A DNA stretch of 64,000 nucleotides from Proteobacteria bacterium UBA2363 (GTDB lineage Bacteria; Pseudomonadota; Gammaproteobacteria; Xanthomonadales; UBA2363), in contig DDTN01000051.1 in NCBI GenBank assembly GCA_002344355.1, positions 29,513 through 93,512 of the forward strand, in the 5' to 3' direction. A program made the translations under genes and the position numbers. Positions 8,345-17,123 of the stretch are shown piece after piece. Under the pieces are notes generated by a model. That model made no database searches, was not told the origin of the DNA, and saw nothing but the letters and a program-made list of their open reading frames with translations. Numbering within the stretch: the first letter of the stretch is position 1; the number at the start of each line of letters is the position of its first letter.

Positions 8345-8587
8345 CGGACGGCCGGACCCGCCCGGTCGCCGGCTTCGGCCCGGGTGGGCCGGCCGGCCTC
8401 GCAACGGCGCCAGCGAGCGACTTGCACGGGGTCCAGTCGGACAGCAGCCGGCGCGCGGGCCGGCGAGCGGCCCGGCCGGTCGATGCCCCGCCAGCCGGAG
8501 GGGTCCGGGCCGGCGGGGACAGCCCGGCACCGGCGCTCCACAGCGCGCTTCACGCCGGCTGCGCAAGACCGGGCGCAGGCTGTCGCC

Positions 8588-9118
8588 ATGAACCGCACCG
8601 GCCTGCTCGCCCTTTCCCTGCTGACCCTGGCCCTGGCCGGCTGCGCCAGCACCGGCGGCCGCGAGCCCCTGCGCCCCGGCCCGCCGGTCGACCTCGAGCG
8701 CTTCATGGGCCGCTGGCACGTGATCGCGCACATCCCCTACTGGCCCGAGCGCGGCAAGGTCGCCACCCGCGACGAGTACGCGCTGCGCGCGGACGGCCGG
8801 ATCGACAACGTGTTCGTGTTCCGCAAGGCCTTCGACCGGCCCGAGAAGCGCTGGAACGGCGTGTCCAGCGTCGTCGAGGGCAGCGGCGGGGCGCACTGGC
8901 GGGTGCAGTTCATCTGGCCGTTCAAGGCCGACCTGCTGGTTCTCGAGGTCGACCCGGAGTACCGCTGGGCGCTGCTCGGCAATCCCCGCCGCAGCCTGGC
9001 CTGGATCTTCGCGCGCGAACCGCTGATCGACGCCGGCCTGCAGGCGCGCCTGCGCGCCCGCTTCGCCGACTTCGGCTACGACCCGGCCGACCTGGTCGCG
9101 GTGCCGCAGGTGCCCTGA
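8588..9118 (+). CDS. blc: Outer-membrane lipocalin lipoprotein (Blc-like)
   Basis: A 176-residue lipoprotein with a lipobox at LALAGC (Cys19). The lipocalin core starts with FMGRWHVIAHIP (the GxW motif of structurally conserved region 1), then strands DNVFVFRK, WRVQFIWPF, DLLVLEVDPEYRWALLGNPRR and LAWIFAREP (conserved regions 2 and 3). Bacterial lipocalins of this type sit in the outer membrane and bind fatty acids or lysophospholipids during envelope stress. The start is chosen at the ATG directly before the signal peptide. The 243 bp upstream (8345-8587) contain no gene or clear signal. Confidence 0.9.
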   Translation: MNRTGLLALSLLTLALAGCASTGGREPLRPGPPVDLERFMGRWHVIAHIPYWPERGKVATRDEYALRADGRIDNVFVFRKAFDRPEKRWNGVSSVVEGSGGAHWRVQFIWPFKADLLVLEVDPEYRWALLGNPRRSLAWIFAREPLIDAGLQARLRARFADFGYDPADLVAVPQVP

Positions 9119-9231
9119 CCGGCGCGCTGCGCCGCCGCTTCCGGGCGTGCGACCTGCACATGCCGCCAAAGGGAAACTTGCCGATCGGGCAGGTGCGGCG
9201 TAGCCTGACCGCGTCCCCGCGGAGGCCGGTC

Positions 9232-9822
9232 ATGCGCAGTCCAGCGAAAACCTGGCGTCGTCGCCGTGCACTGCTCGTCGCAGCACTCGCCCTGGCCGCC
9301 GGCGCGGTCCATGCGCAACCGTCGTGGCTGGCGACCTGGACCGCCACGCCGGCGCCGGACATCGCCGGCACCGAGGTGGCCCTGGCCGGCGTCTGGGCCA
9401 ACAGCTGCATCCCCACCGTGCAGGCCTTCCACCAGACCGGCAGCCAGGCGCTGGCCATCGAGCTGGCCACCGGACCGGGCCCGGATTCGGGCTGCTTCGG
9501 CAGCCTGACGCCCTGGAGCGCCGTGGCCCGTTTCCAGGCCCTGGCGCCGGGCACCTGGAACGTCACCGTGATCGAGGCGCCGCGCCGGCCGGCCAACGGC
9601 GCGCCCCGGCCGGTGTTCGCGTTCTCCTTCCAGCAGCAGCCGAGCGGTGGCGTGGTCAACCCGTATTCGGTGCCGTCGGGCGGCTGGCCGGGCTGGCTGC
9701 TGCTGGCCGGGCTGGTGGCGCTCGTCGGCACCCTGGCGGCCGCGCGCCGCGGGCGGGTCCCGGCAGGGACCGCGCTCAGTGCAGCGTCGGCCGCCGCGCC
9801 GGTTCGACGTCCAGGTCGGTGA
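9232..9822 (+). CDS. Exported protein with C-terminal membrane anchor (VP-GW type)
   Basis: A 196-residue protein with an Arg-rich signal peptide (cleavage likely after AGAVHA, residue 28) and a small soluble domain that holds two cysteines (SCIP, SGCF) and several beta-strand-like segments. It ends with SVPSGGWPGWLLLAGLVALVGTLAAARR (in pieces: VP, a GW pair, a hydrophobic span of about 18 residues, then Arg). That order resembles PEP-CTERM or IPTL-CTERM sorting signals and the end of the protein at 31976-33445. GGAGG is 7 nt upstream of the start. Its last 47 bp overlap the convergent rhomboid gene. Function unknown. Confidence 0.7.
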   Translation: MRSPAKTWRRRRALLVAALALAAGAVHAQPSWLATWTATPAPDIAGTEVALAGVWANSCIPTVQAFHQTGSQALAIELATGPGPDSGCFGSLTPWSAVARFQALAPGTWNVTVIEAPRRPANGAPRPVFAFSFQQQPSGGVVNPYSVPSGGWPGWLLLAGLVALVGTLAAARRGRVPAGTALSAASAAAPVRRPGR

Positions 9823-10519
9823 CCTCCTCGTCCGGATCCCAGGGCGGCTCCTCGTCCTCGTCGGGTTCCAGCTCCCAGCTGTAGGGCGCGCGCCAGGGCA
9901 GCGGGTCGCGGCCGCGCAGCAGGACGGCCGCGAGCACGCCGCCGAGGGCGCCGTACAGGTGCGCCTCCCAGGACACCCCGGGCTCGCCCGGGAAGATCGT
10001 CCAGATCATGCTGCCGTACAGGAAGAAGGTGAGCAGGGCGACCACGATCGCCAGGCGGTCGCGGCGCAGCAGGCCGACCACGAACAGGAAGAACATCAGG
10101 CCGTGCGCGACGCCGCTGGCGCCCAGGTGCAGCGACGGCCGGCCGAGCAGCCAGGTGCCCAGGCCCGAGGCCAGCCAGATCAGCGGCAGCGCCCACAGCA
10201 GGGCGCGCGGATAGGCGTAGCGCGCCATCGAGCCGAGGATCAGCAGGGGCAGGGTGTTGCTGACCAGATGGCCCCACGAGCCGTGCAGCAGCGGGCCGGT
10301 GAGCACGCCGACCAGGCCGGCCGGGTCGCCGGGCCGGATCGCCGCCCAAGCCATCGCCAGGTCGCCGATCTCGCGGATCGCGTGCAGCCACCACAAAAGG
10401 GCCAGCACCACCACGGTCTGGCCGATCGCCTGGCCGACCCGGTAGCGGTCGCGCGCCGCGTGGCGGCGGGCCAGCAGGTGGGCGTTGGGGTCGATGCGGT
10501 CGCCGCGCAGCACGTTCAT
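9776..10519 (-). CDS. Rhomboid family intramembrane serine protease
   Basis: A 247-residue multi-pass membrane protein with about six hydrophobic spans. The catalytic serine lies in LGASGVAHG (Ser135, GxSG motif) and the catalytic His in SWEAHLYGALGG (His187). LLHGSWGHLVSN supplies the conserved His/Asn pair of the second span. The C-terminal 30 residues are an acidic cytosolic tail (DEDEEPPWDPDEE). Rhomboids cleave membrane proteins inside the bilayer; the substrate is unknown. It converges on, and overlaps by 47 bp, the gene for a protein with a C-terminal membrane anchor, a possible but untested substrate. Confidence 0.9.
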   Translation of the reverse strand: MNVLRGDRIDPNAHLLARRHAARDRYRVGQAIGQTVVVLALLWWLHAIREIGDLAMAWAAIRPGDPAGLVGVLTGPLLHGSWGHLVSNTLPLLILGSMARYAYPRALLWALPLIWLASGLGTWLLGRPSLHLGASGVAHGLMFFLFVVGLLRRDRLAIVVALLTFFLYGSMIWTIFPGEPGVSWEAHLYGALGGVLAAVLLRGRDPLPWRAPYSWELEPDEDEEPPWDPDEEVTDLDVEPARRPTLH

Positions 10520-10639
10520 CGTGCCGATCTTGGGGCGGATCGGCCGATCGACAAGCCGGTCCGGGTCCCGGCCGGTCCCGCCGCCGCGTAACATGGCGCC
10601 GGCTGGCCGCGCCGACGGCCGGCCACGGGAGCGGCATCG

Positions 10640-12889
10640 ATGACCGGGAAACCTGCCAAGCGACGATTGCGCCGGGCCCTGTGGGTGCTGGCCGGCGCCT
10701 GGCTGGCCTGGCTGCTGGTCGGCAACCTGGCCCTCAACACCGGCCTGGCCGAGCGCCTGGCCAACCGCAAGCCCGAGGCCTTCACGATGCACTGGCGGCA
10801 CGGCCTGACCCTGTGGCCGGGCCAGGCCTGGCTGTGGCGCGTGCAGGTCGGCGGCCACCAGCGGCGCATCGCGTGGCGCGGCCATGCGGCGCGGGTCGGC
10901 GGCCGGATCGCGCTGCTGCCCCTGCTGGGCCGGACCCTGGAGATTCCGCTGCTGACCGCGCACCAGGTCGATTTCGAACTCGACCAGGTCGAACAGGACC
11001 GCGTGCCTGCGGCGCCCCGCGCGGGCGGCTGGACGCTGCGATTCCCGTTGATCGCCACCGATTCGCTGGCCATGCTGCGCGCCGGCCCCCTGTTCCTTGA
11101 CGGCGTCGGCCAGGTCCGGTTCGGGATCGGCAAGCAGCTGCGCGGCGGACCGCTGGAGATCCTGCCCTCCAGCGGCAGCCTGCGCGGCGCCCGCCTGCGC
11201 CAGCACGACCAGGTCCTGCTCGACGGCGTGGACATCGAGGCGATGTTCGCGCTGCCGGCGCACCGGCGCGAGCGGGCACCCGGGCTGTCCCGCCTCGGCC
11301 TGGCCGATGCCCGCCTGCGGCTGTCCGGGCGCACGCCCGGTCTGGCGGTGCGCCTCGACGAGGCGGGCCGCTGGCGCAGCCACCTCGAGCCGCTGGACGG
11401 GCAGCGGGCGGACGCTCCGGCACCGGGCGAGCTGCGCGTCGACCTCGCCCTGGAGGAGGGCGCCCTGGTGCCCGGCGGAACCCTGGCGCTGCGCCTGCCG
11501 CTGGCCGCCGAGGTCGGTGCCGGGCAGCCGACCTGGCGGGCCGAAGGGCGGCTGGCGCTGGCGGTGCAGGCGGACGCCGTCGAGCTGGAACTGCACCTGC
11601 CGCCACCCCCCGGCGACGGCGGACGCCTGGACGCCACGCTGCAACTGGCCGGCCGCCACCTGCCGTTCGTCTGCGAAGCGGCGCCGCCGGACCAGGCCGC
11701 GCTCGGGCCAGGCTGCAGCATCGACCGCGATCCGGCGCACCAGCTCGCACGCATCGACGGCGAGATCGACCTGCACTGGCACTTCGAGCGCCTGGACTGG
11801 CTGCAGCCGCTGCTCGGCAGCCTGCCCTGGCTGGCGCTGGAAGGCGCCGGCCGGGTCGAGGCGGCACTGCGCGTCGCCGCGGGCGCCCTGGCGCCGGGCA
11901 GCCGGCTGGTCGTGCCGGCGCTGGATGCCCGGATCGCCGTGCTCGACAACCGCTTCAGCGGGCAGGCCCACGCCCGGGTCGACGTCGAGGCCGGCCCGCA
12001 GGGGCCGCAGGCGCAGGCGGCGCTGGTGGTCGACCGCTTCGAGTTGCGCCCGGCCGACGCCGCCGGGCAGGCCTACGTGATGGGCCGCGACCTGCGCCTG
12101 GACCTCAGCCTGCCGGCGGACCTGGCGCGCGCCGGCCAGGACATCGGGGCGCGCCTGCGCTTCGACGACGCCCTGGTTCCGGACCTGCGCGTCTACAACC
12201 GCTACCTGCCGCCCGGCGGGGTCGTGCTCGAAGGCGGCCGTGGCGTGCTGTCCGGCGATTTCCGGCTCGATGCCGAGGGCGAGGTCGGCAGCGGCCGGAT
12301 CGACCTGCGCGGCCAGCAGGTCCGGATGACCCTGGGCCAGGTCCACCTGCAGGGCGAACTGGCGGTGGACACGCGGCTGCGCCGCCTCGACCTCGCCCGG
12401 CGCCGGTTCGACCTGGCCGGCACCACCGTCCGTCTCGACCAGGTCGAAGGCCACGAGGAGGGCCGGCGTGCCCGTACCCGGCCCTGGTCGGCACAGTTCC
12501 GGCTGCGCACCGGCGAGGTCGGCTGGCAGCGCCCGCTGAAGGTCGATTCCATGCTGAGCGCGCAGGCCAGCGACGTCGCCCTGCTGCTCGGCCTGTTCGG
12601 TCCGCTCAGGCAGTTCCCGGACTGGACCCTGCGCCTGGTCGATTCCGGCCCGGCCCTGCTCGACGGCCGCCTGCGACTGGACGGCCGCGCCCTCGAGCTG
12701 GCGCCGCTGCACGCGCGCAACGAGCGCTTCGACATCCACGCCCGGCTGCGCCTCGCCCAGGGCGGACCCAGCGGCGCGCTGCTGATGGCCTGGGGCCGCC
12801 TGAAGGCGGCGCTGGAACTGGCCAACGGCGACCGGCGCTGGCACCTGCGCGGCGCCGAGGCCTGGTTCCACGGCGACGCAGCGCCGTGA
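10640..12889 (+). CDS. AsmA/YdbH-like envelope protein
   Basis: A 749-residue protein with one N-terminal membrane anchor (about residues 10-30, ALWVLAGAWLAWLLVGNLAL) and a long periplasmic region rich in alternating strands (for example VDLALEEGALVPGGTLALRL, with repeated LxLDGR/LDLRG motifs). This fits the AsmA-like or repeating-beta-groove families thought to carry lipids between membranes. I see no sub-family signature strong enough to name it further. GGGAG precedes the start by about 9 nt. The gene is divergent from the rhomboid gene (120 bp) and convergent with the creatininase-family gene (10 bp). Confidence 0.6.
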   Translation: MTGKPAKRRLRRALWVLAGAWLAWLLVGNLALNTGLAERLANRKPEAFTMHWRHGLTLWPGQAWLWRVQVGGHQRRIAWRGHAARVGGRIALLPLLGRTLEIPLLTAHQVDFELDQVEQDRVPAAPRAGGWTLRFPLIATDSLAMLRAGPLFLDGVGQVRFGIGKQLRGGPLEILPSSGSLRGARLRQHDQVLLDGVDIEAMFALPAHRRERAPGLSRLGLADARLRLSGRTPGLAVRLDEAGRWRSHLEPLDGQRADAPAPGELRVDLALEEGALVPGGTLALRLPLAAEVGAGQPTWRAEGRLALAVQADAVELELHLPPPPGDGGRLDATLQLAGRHLPFVCEAAPPDQAALGPGCSIDRDPAHQLARIDGEIDLHWHFERLDWLQPLLGSLPWLALEGAGRVEAALRVAAGALAPGSRLVVPALDARIAVLDNRFSGQAHARVDVEAGPQGPQAQAALVVDRFELRPADAAGQAYVMGRDLRLDLSLPADLARAGQDIGARLRFDDALVPDLRVYNRYLPPGGVVLEGGRGVLSGDFRLDAEGEVGSGRIDLRGQQVRMTLGQVHLQGELAVDTRLRRLDLARRRFDLAGTTVRLDQVEGHEEGRRARTRPWSAQFRLRTGEVGWQRPLKVDSMLSAQASDVALLLGLFGPLRQFPDWTLRLVDSGPALLDGRLRLDGRALELAPLHARNERFDIHARLRLAQGGPSGALLMAWGRLKAALELANGDRRWHLRGAEAWFHGDAAP

Positions 12890-12899
12890 GGCGCCCGGA

Positions 12900-13637
12900 T
12901 CAGCCGGCCAGGAACGCCGCGTAGTCCTCCAGCAGGTCCTCGACGCCGGCCTCGTGCAGGCGGGCGCCGGCGGCGACGCTGGCCAGGCCGGGGGCCGAGC
13001 CGATCCGGCCGTCCGGGAAGCGCGCGCGGTAGTCGGCGGCGTCGGCGATGGCGCCGGTCGGCGCCACTTCCGGGTCGAAGGCCATCGGCTGCGCGCGGTC
13101 GGGATGCGCGTGCCAGGTCAGCGAGATCTCCGAGGGCGTGGCATGGCTGCCCTCGCGGTCGCCGAACAGCTCGCGCGACAGCGCCTGGACGCGCCGGCCC
13201 AGGTACCAGTTGGCCAGGCGCAGGCGCAGCGGGCTGGCGGTGCCGGCCAGGCTGTATCGGCCATGGATCTGCGCGAACGCCGCCTGCACGGTGGCGACGT
13301 TGCCGCCGTGGCCGTTGAGGAAGTAAAGGTCCCGGAAGCCGTGCCGGGCCAGCGAGGCGACCACGTCCTCGAGCACGGCGATCAGGGTGGTCGGGCGCAG
13401 GGTCAGCGAACCGGGAAAGCCCAGGTGGTGCTGGGCGACGCCGATCGACAGGGTCGGCGCGACCAGGATGCCGGCGCGTTCGCCGGCGCTCCAGGCCAGG
13501 TGTTCGGGGCAGATCGCGTCGGTGCCGACCAGACCGTTCGGGCCGTGCTGTTCGGTCGAGCCGATCGGCACGATGACGCCGGTGGCGCGGGCCAGGTAGG
13601 CCTCGACCTGCGGCCAGGTGCTCAGGGACAGTCGCAT
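12900..13637 (-). CDS. Creatininase family amidohydrolase
   Basis: A 245-residue metal-dependent hydrolase. The family motifs are clear: PIGSTEQHGPN (Glu29 and His31), GTDAICP (Asp40), LNGHGGN (His110) and TPSEISLT (Glu170). Together these form the two-metal site. Members act on cyclic or linear amides such as creatinine or on intermediates of cofactor and mycofactocin maturation; substrate here is unknown. GGAG lies 6 nt upstream. It is 14 bp downstream of the Tricorn-like protease gene on the same strand, so the two are probably co-transcribed, as part of a peptide and amide hydrolase cluster. Confidence 0.88.
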   Translation of the reverse strand: MRLSLSTWPQVEAYLARATGVIVPIGSTEQHGPNGLVGTDAICPEHLAWSAGERAGILVAPTLSIGVAQHHLGFPGSLTLRPTTLIAVLEDVVASLARHGFRDLYFLNGHGGNVATVQAAFAQIHGRYSLAGTASPLRLRLANWYLGRRVQALSRELFGDREGSHATPSEISLTWHAHPDRAQPMAFDPEVAPTGAIADAADYRARFPDGRIGSAPGLASVAAGARLHEAGVEDLLEDYAAFLAG

Positions 13638-13651
13638 GGGATCTCCGGGCT

Positions 13652-16600
13652 TCAGGGGGATTGCGGCAGCGGCGGCACCGGGCGCGGCCGCAGCGGCGCC
13701 ACCGGCTCGCGTTCCAGGCGTTCGCGCAGCAGGGCCAGGGCGGCCTCGAGCTGGGCGTCCTCGCCGGCGAAGGCGGCGCGCGGCGGGTTGTCGACCACGA
13801 CGTCGGGCTCGACGCCGCGGCCCTCGATCAGCCATTCGCCGTCCATCCCGTACTGCGGGAACTCGGCGACCCGGGCGCGGCCGCCGTCGACCAGGCGGTT
13901 GCCGTCGCTCAGCCAGACGCCGGCGCCGGCGGTGCGGGTGCCGACCAGCGGGCCCAGGCCGAGCGCCTTGACGCCGGCCGCGAAGGTCTCGCCGTCGGAA
14001 TAGGTCAGGGCGTCGACCAGCACCACCAGGTGGCCCCGGAAGGTCTGCTGCATGTTGGTGTACGGCTGGCCGGCCGGGCGCTGCCAGAACGCCCAGGCCC
14101 GGCGCAGCAGCTTCTCGATGATCCAGCTGTCGATGTTGCCGCCGCGGTTGCGGCGCACGTCGATGACCAGGCCCTCGCGCTCGTACTGGGCGTAGAACTC
14201 GCGCACGAAGGCGGCCATGTCGTTGCCGCCCATGGCCTGCAGGTGCAGGTAGCCGATCCGTCCGGCGCCGGCCTGCTCGACGCGCTCGCGGCGACCCTGC
14301 ACCCAGTCGCCGTAGCGCAGCTGCGCCTCGCGCTGGGCGTCGACCGGCACCACCACCGTGCGCAGCGGCGCGCTGCCGTCGCGGCGCAGGGCCAGCAGCA
14401 CCTGGCGGCCGGCCTGCTGGCGCAGGAGGTCCGAGAGGTCGCGGACGCCGGCGCTGGCCCGGCCGTTGACCGCGGTGATCACGTCGCCGACCCGGGCATC
14501 GACGCCCGGCGCCGCCAGCGGCGCCGCGGCCGAGGGCAGCTCCGGATCGCCGCGGTGGATGTGCGCGATCCGCCAGCCGTCGGCGACCGGTTCGAAGCGG
14601 CCGCCCAGGAAGCCGGCCTGGGCGCCCTCGCTGCCGGCGCGGGCATCGCCCGGCACCACCTGGGAATGCAGGGCGCCCAGCTCGGCCATCATCTGCGCGA
14701 ACACGTCGTCGAGCGCGGCGCGGTCGTCGATGCGCGCCAGCAGCGGCCGGTAGCGCTCGCGCGCGGCGCGCCAGTCGACGCCGCGCAGGCCGGCGTCGAA
14801 GAAGTGGTCGCGGTGCATGCGCCAGGCGTCGTCGAACAGCTGCCGCCATTCCGCCGCCGGATCGACGCGCAGCCGCCAGTCGTCGAGGCGCACGGTCGCC
14901 TTGTCGAGGTCGTCGGGCAGCTTGCCGCCGGCCTCGACGATGTGGATGCGCCCGGGCTCGCGCTCGCCGCTGCCGGGCGTGCGGATGTACAGCTTGCCGC
15001 CGTCCGCGGACAGGTCGTAGTCGGCGACGTTGGCCATAAGGGTGACCGGGCTGCCGCCCTTGTCGTCGATCGCCAGGGTCTTCAGCGCGGTGTTGCCGCC
15101 GTTGCGGTCGAGCGCGAACAGGCGGTCCTTGCCGATCCGCAGGCGTCGCCAGTTGCCGGCCGGCAACGGCGCCTCGTACAGGCGCCCGGCCAGGCCGTCC
15201 CAGACCGGCCCGGGAATGGCCGCGGCGCCCTGGCCGCCGCCGCGCGGCCGGGTGCCCTGCTCGGCCGCCTTGTCGGCCGGGGGCGCCGCCAGCTCGTCGG
15301 GCGGCTGGAACGGGAAGCGCAGGCCGGGCTGCAGGGCCAGCGCGTACAGGCGGGTGCGCTGGTCGAAGAACGGCCCGGTGTTGCGGTCGCCCCAGGGCGA
15401 GCCGTTGGCCAGCCGGAACTCGCGCTGCGACAGGAACCACAGCCAGCGGCCGTCCGGGCTGAACGCCGGCGAGGCGGACTCGTAGCGGTCGCTGGTCAGC
15501 CAGTCCAGGCGTCCGGCGTCGACCGCGTACAGGCCGATCCGGGCGCGGCCGTTGGCGCCGGTGGCGCGGACCAGGGCCAGGTGCCGGCTGTCGGGGGACC
15601 AGGCGACCTCGGCATGGCCCTCGTTGCCGTCGGGGCCGCCGTCGTCGATCAGGCGGTTGCGGCCGCTGTCGATCTCCAGCAGCCACAGGCGGCCGCGCTT
15701 GTCGTCGTGGGCCAGGCGCCGGCCGTCGGGCGACAGGTACAGGTTCCAGCGCCGGATGCCGCCGTCGTCGGTGAGCGCCCGGGCGCCGCCGCCGCCGTCG
15801 GCCGGGAAGCGCCAGATCTCCTCCTCGCCGCTGCCGTCGGCGACCGCGTACACGAAGCGGCCGTCCGGCGACAGCACCGGGCTGCGCAGGCGCACGCCAT
15901 CCGGGGCCGCCAGCTCGACCTGGCGCCGGCTGCCCAGCCCGGCCAGCAGCACGCGGCCGCGCGCCAGCACCGCCACCTGGTCGCCGGCCGGCGCGAAGGC
16001 GGTGGCCTCCAGCCAGCGCAGCGGCGACTCCAGCCAGCGCGTGCGGCGCTGCTCGAAGTCGCTGGGCAGGTGCACGGGCAGCGCCCGGTCGGCGGCCGCC
16101 GCCAGGTCGAGCACGCGCAGGTCGCCGCCGTGCTGGTAGACGGCGCGGTCGCCGTGCACCTTGAGGCTGCGCACCGGGAAGTCGCGGTGGGCGGTCAGCG
16201 GCCGCGGGTCGCCGCCGTCGGCGTCCAGGGTCCACAGGTTGTCGCGGCCGTCGAGGTCGGCGACCACCACCAGGCGGCCGTTCCACCACTGCGGCTGGCG
16301 CAGGTTGGCCTCGGGCGGGCCGATCCGCTGCGCCTCGGCGCCGCCGGCGAGGTCGAGCCGCCACAGCTGCGACAGCGCGCCGCCGCGGTAGCCGACCGCG
16401 TTGTCGTTGGTGGCGCCCAGGCCGAAGCGGACGAAGTACAGCCAGCGGCCGGAGGGGTCGATCATGCCGTCGCCGGCATCGGCCACCGGCAGGAGGCGCC
16501 GCGCCAGCGAGTCCGGGTCGACCGCCACCAGCACCGACGACCAGGTCTGGCCGCTGGCGTTCGCGGTCGCGTAGAGCACCTCGCCGGCCGGTGTCCAGCC

Positions 16601-16954
16601 CACCACCAGGGCGCGGCCGTACTCGAAGCTGAGCCGGCGCGGCGCGCCGCCGGCCAGCGGCATCACGTAGGCCTCCAGCGGCCCGTCGTAGCTCGCCGAG
16701 AAGGCGACCCGGCGTCCGGCCGGGTCGATCGCCGCGCGGCTCTCGTCGCCGGCATGGGTGGTCAGCCGGCGCGGCACGCCGCCGGCCACCGTGCCGGTCC
16801 ACAGGTCGCCCTCGGCGGTGAACACCACGGTGTCGCCGTGGACCGCCGGCTGCCGGACGTAGCGACCGGCGTCGGCGCTCGCCGTGCCCGACAACGGCAG
16901 CAACGACAGGGCGAGCAGGAGCAGGGCGGTCGGCTGGGGGAAGGTCCGGGTCAT
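13652..16954 (-). CDS. Secreted Tricorn-like S41 protease
   Basis: A 1100-residue protein with a signal peptide (residues 1-27, ending GTASA). It has a long beta-propeller region (about 28-690) with recurrent SPDGR(F/R)(V/L)Y repeats, then a Tricorn core domain, a PDZ-like segment around 800-870 and a C-terminal S41 peptidase domain. LGALHSQV carries the likely catalytic His; TYSDGETFAAG carries the likely nucleophile Ser986, as in Tricorn. RNRGGNIDSWI is also family-typical. Tricorn proteases trim peptides made by other proteases. Unlike the archaeal enzyme, this one is exported, so a periplasmic peptide-degradation role is likely. The creatininase-family gene follows at once. Confidence 0.92.
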   Translation of the reverse strand: MTRTFPQPTALLLLALSLLPLSGTASADAGRYVRQPAVHGDTVVFTAEGDLWTGTVAGGVPRRLTTHAGDESRAAIDPAGRRVAFSASYDGPLEAYVMPLAGGAPRRLSFEYGRALVVGWTPAGEVLYATANASGQTWSSVLVAVDPDSLARRLLPVADAGDGMIDPSGRWLYFVRFGLGATNDNAVGYRGGALSQLWRLDLAGGAEAQRIGPPEANLRQPQWWNGRLVVVADLDGRDNLWTLDADGGDPRPLTAHRDFPVRSLKVHGDRAVYQHGGDLRVLDLAAAADRALPVHLPSDFEQRRTRWLESPLRWLEATAFAPAGDQVAVLARGRVLLAGLGSRRQVELAAPDGVRLRSPVLSPDGRFVYAVADGSGEEEIWRFPADGGGGARALTDDGGIRRWNLYLSPDGRRLAHDDKRGRLWLLEIDSGRNRLIDDGGPDGNEGHAEVAWSPDSRHLALVRATGANGRARIGLYAVDAGRLDWLTSDRYESASPAFSPDGRWLWFLSQREFRLANGSPWGDRNTGPFFDQRTRLYALALQPGLRFPFQPPDELAAPPADKAAEQGTRPRGGGQGAAAIPGPVWDGLAGRLYEAPLPAGNWRRLRIGKDRLFALDRNGGNTALKTLAIDDKGGSPVTLMANVADYDLSADGGKLYIRTPGSGEREPGRIHIVEAGGKLPDDLDKATVRLDDWRLRVDPAAEWRQLFDDAWRMHRDHFFDAGLRGVDWRAARERYRPLLARIDDRAALDDVFAQMMAELGALHSQVVPGDARAGSEGAQAGFLGGRFEPVADGWRIAHIHRGDPELPSAAAPLAAPGVDARVGDVITAVNGRASAGVRDLSDLLRQQAGRQVLLALRRDGSAPLRTVVVPVDAQREAQLRYGDWVQGRRERVEQAGAGRIGYLHLQAMGGNDMAAFVREFYAQYEREGLVIDVRRNRGGNIDSWIIEKLLRRAWAFWQRPAGQPYTNMQQTFRGHLVVLVDALTYSDGETFAAGVKALGLGPLVGTRTAGAGVWLSDGNRLVDGGRARVAEFPQYGMDGEWLIEGRGVEPDVVVDNPPRAAFAGEDAQLEAALALLRERLEREPVAPLRPRPVPPLPQSP

Positions 16955-17123
16955 GGGCGGTCGTCGGCGGCGGGCAAGCCGCGATGGTAGACCGCGCGCG
17001 GCATCGCCAGCCGGGCGGCGCCTCGTCCTGGCCTGCCCGCGGCCCGTGTCGGCGCGCCGGGCGCGACGGCCAACCGTGGCGGCGCCCGTTATGCTGGCCC
17101 GTCCGAACCGCCGAGGCCGAACG

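Noticed and set aside
8345..8587. Possible small gene in the 243-bp gap before the lipocalin
   Set aside because: Only Arg/Pro/Gly-rich frames without a ribosome-binding site; nothing supportable.
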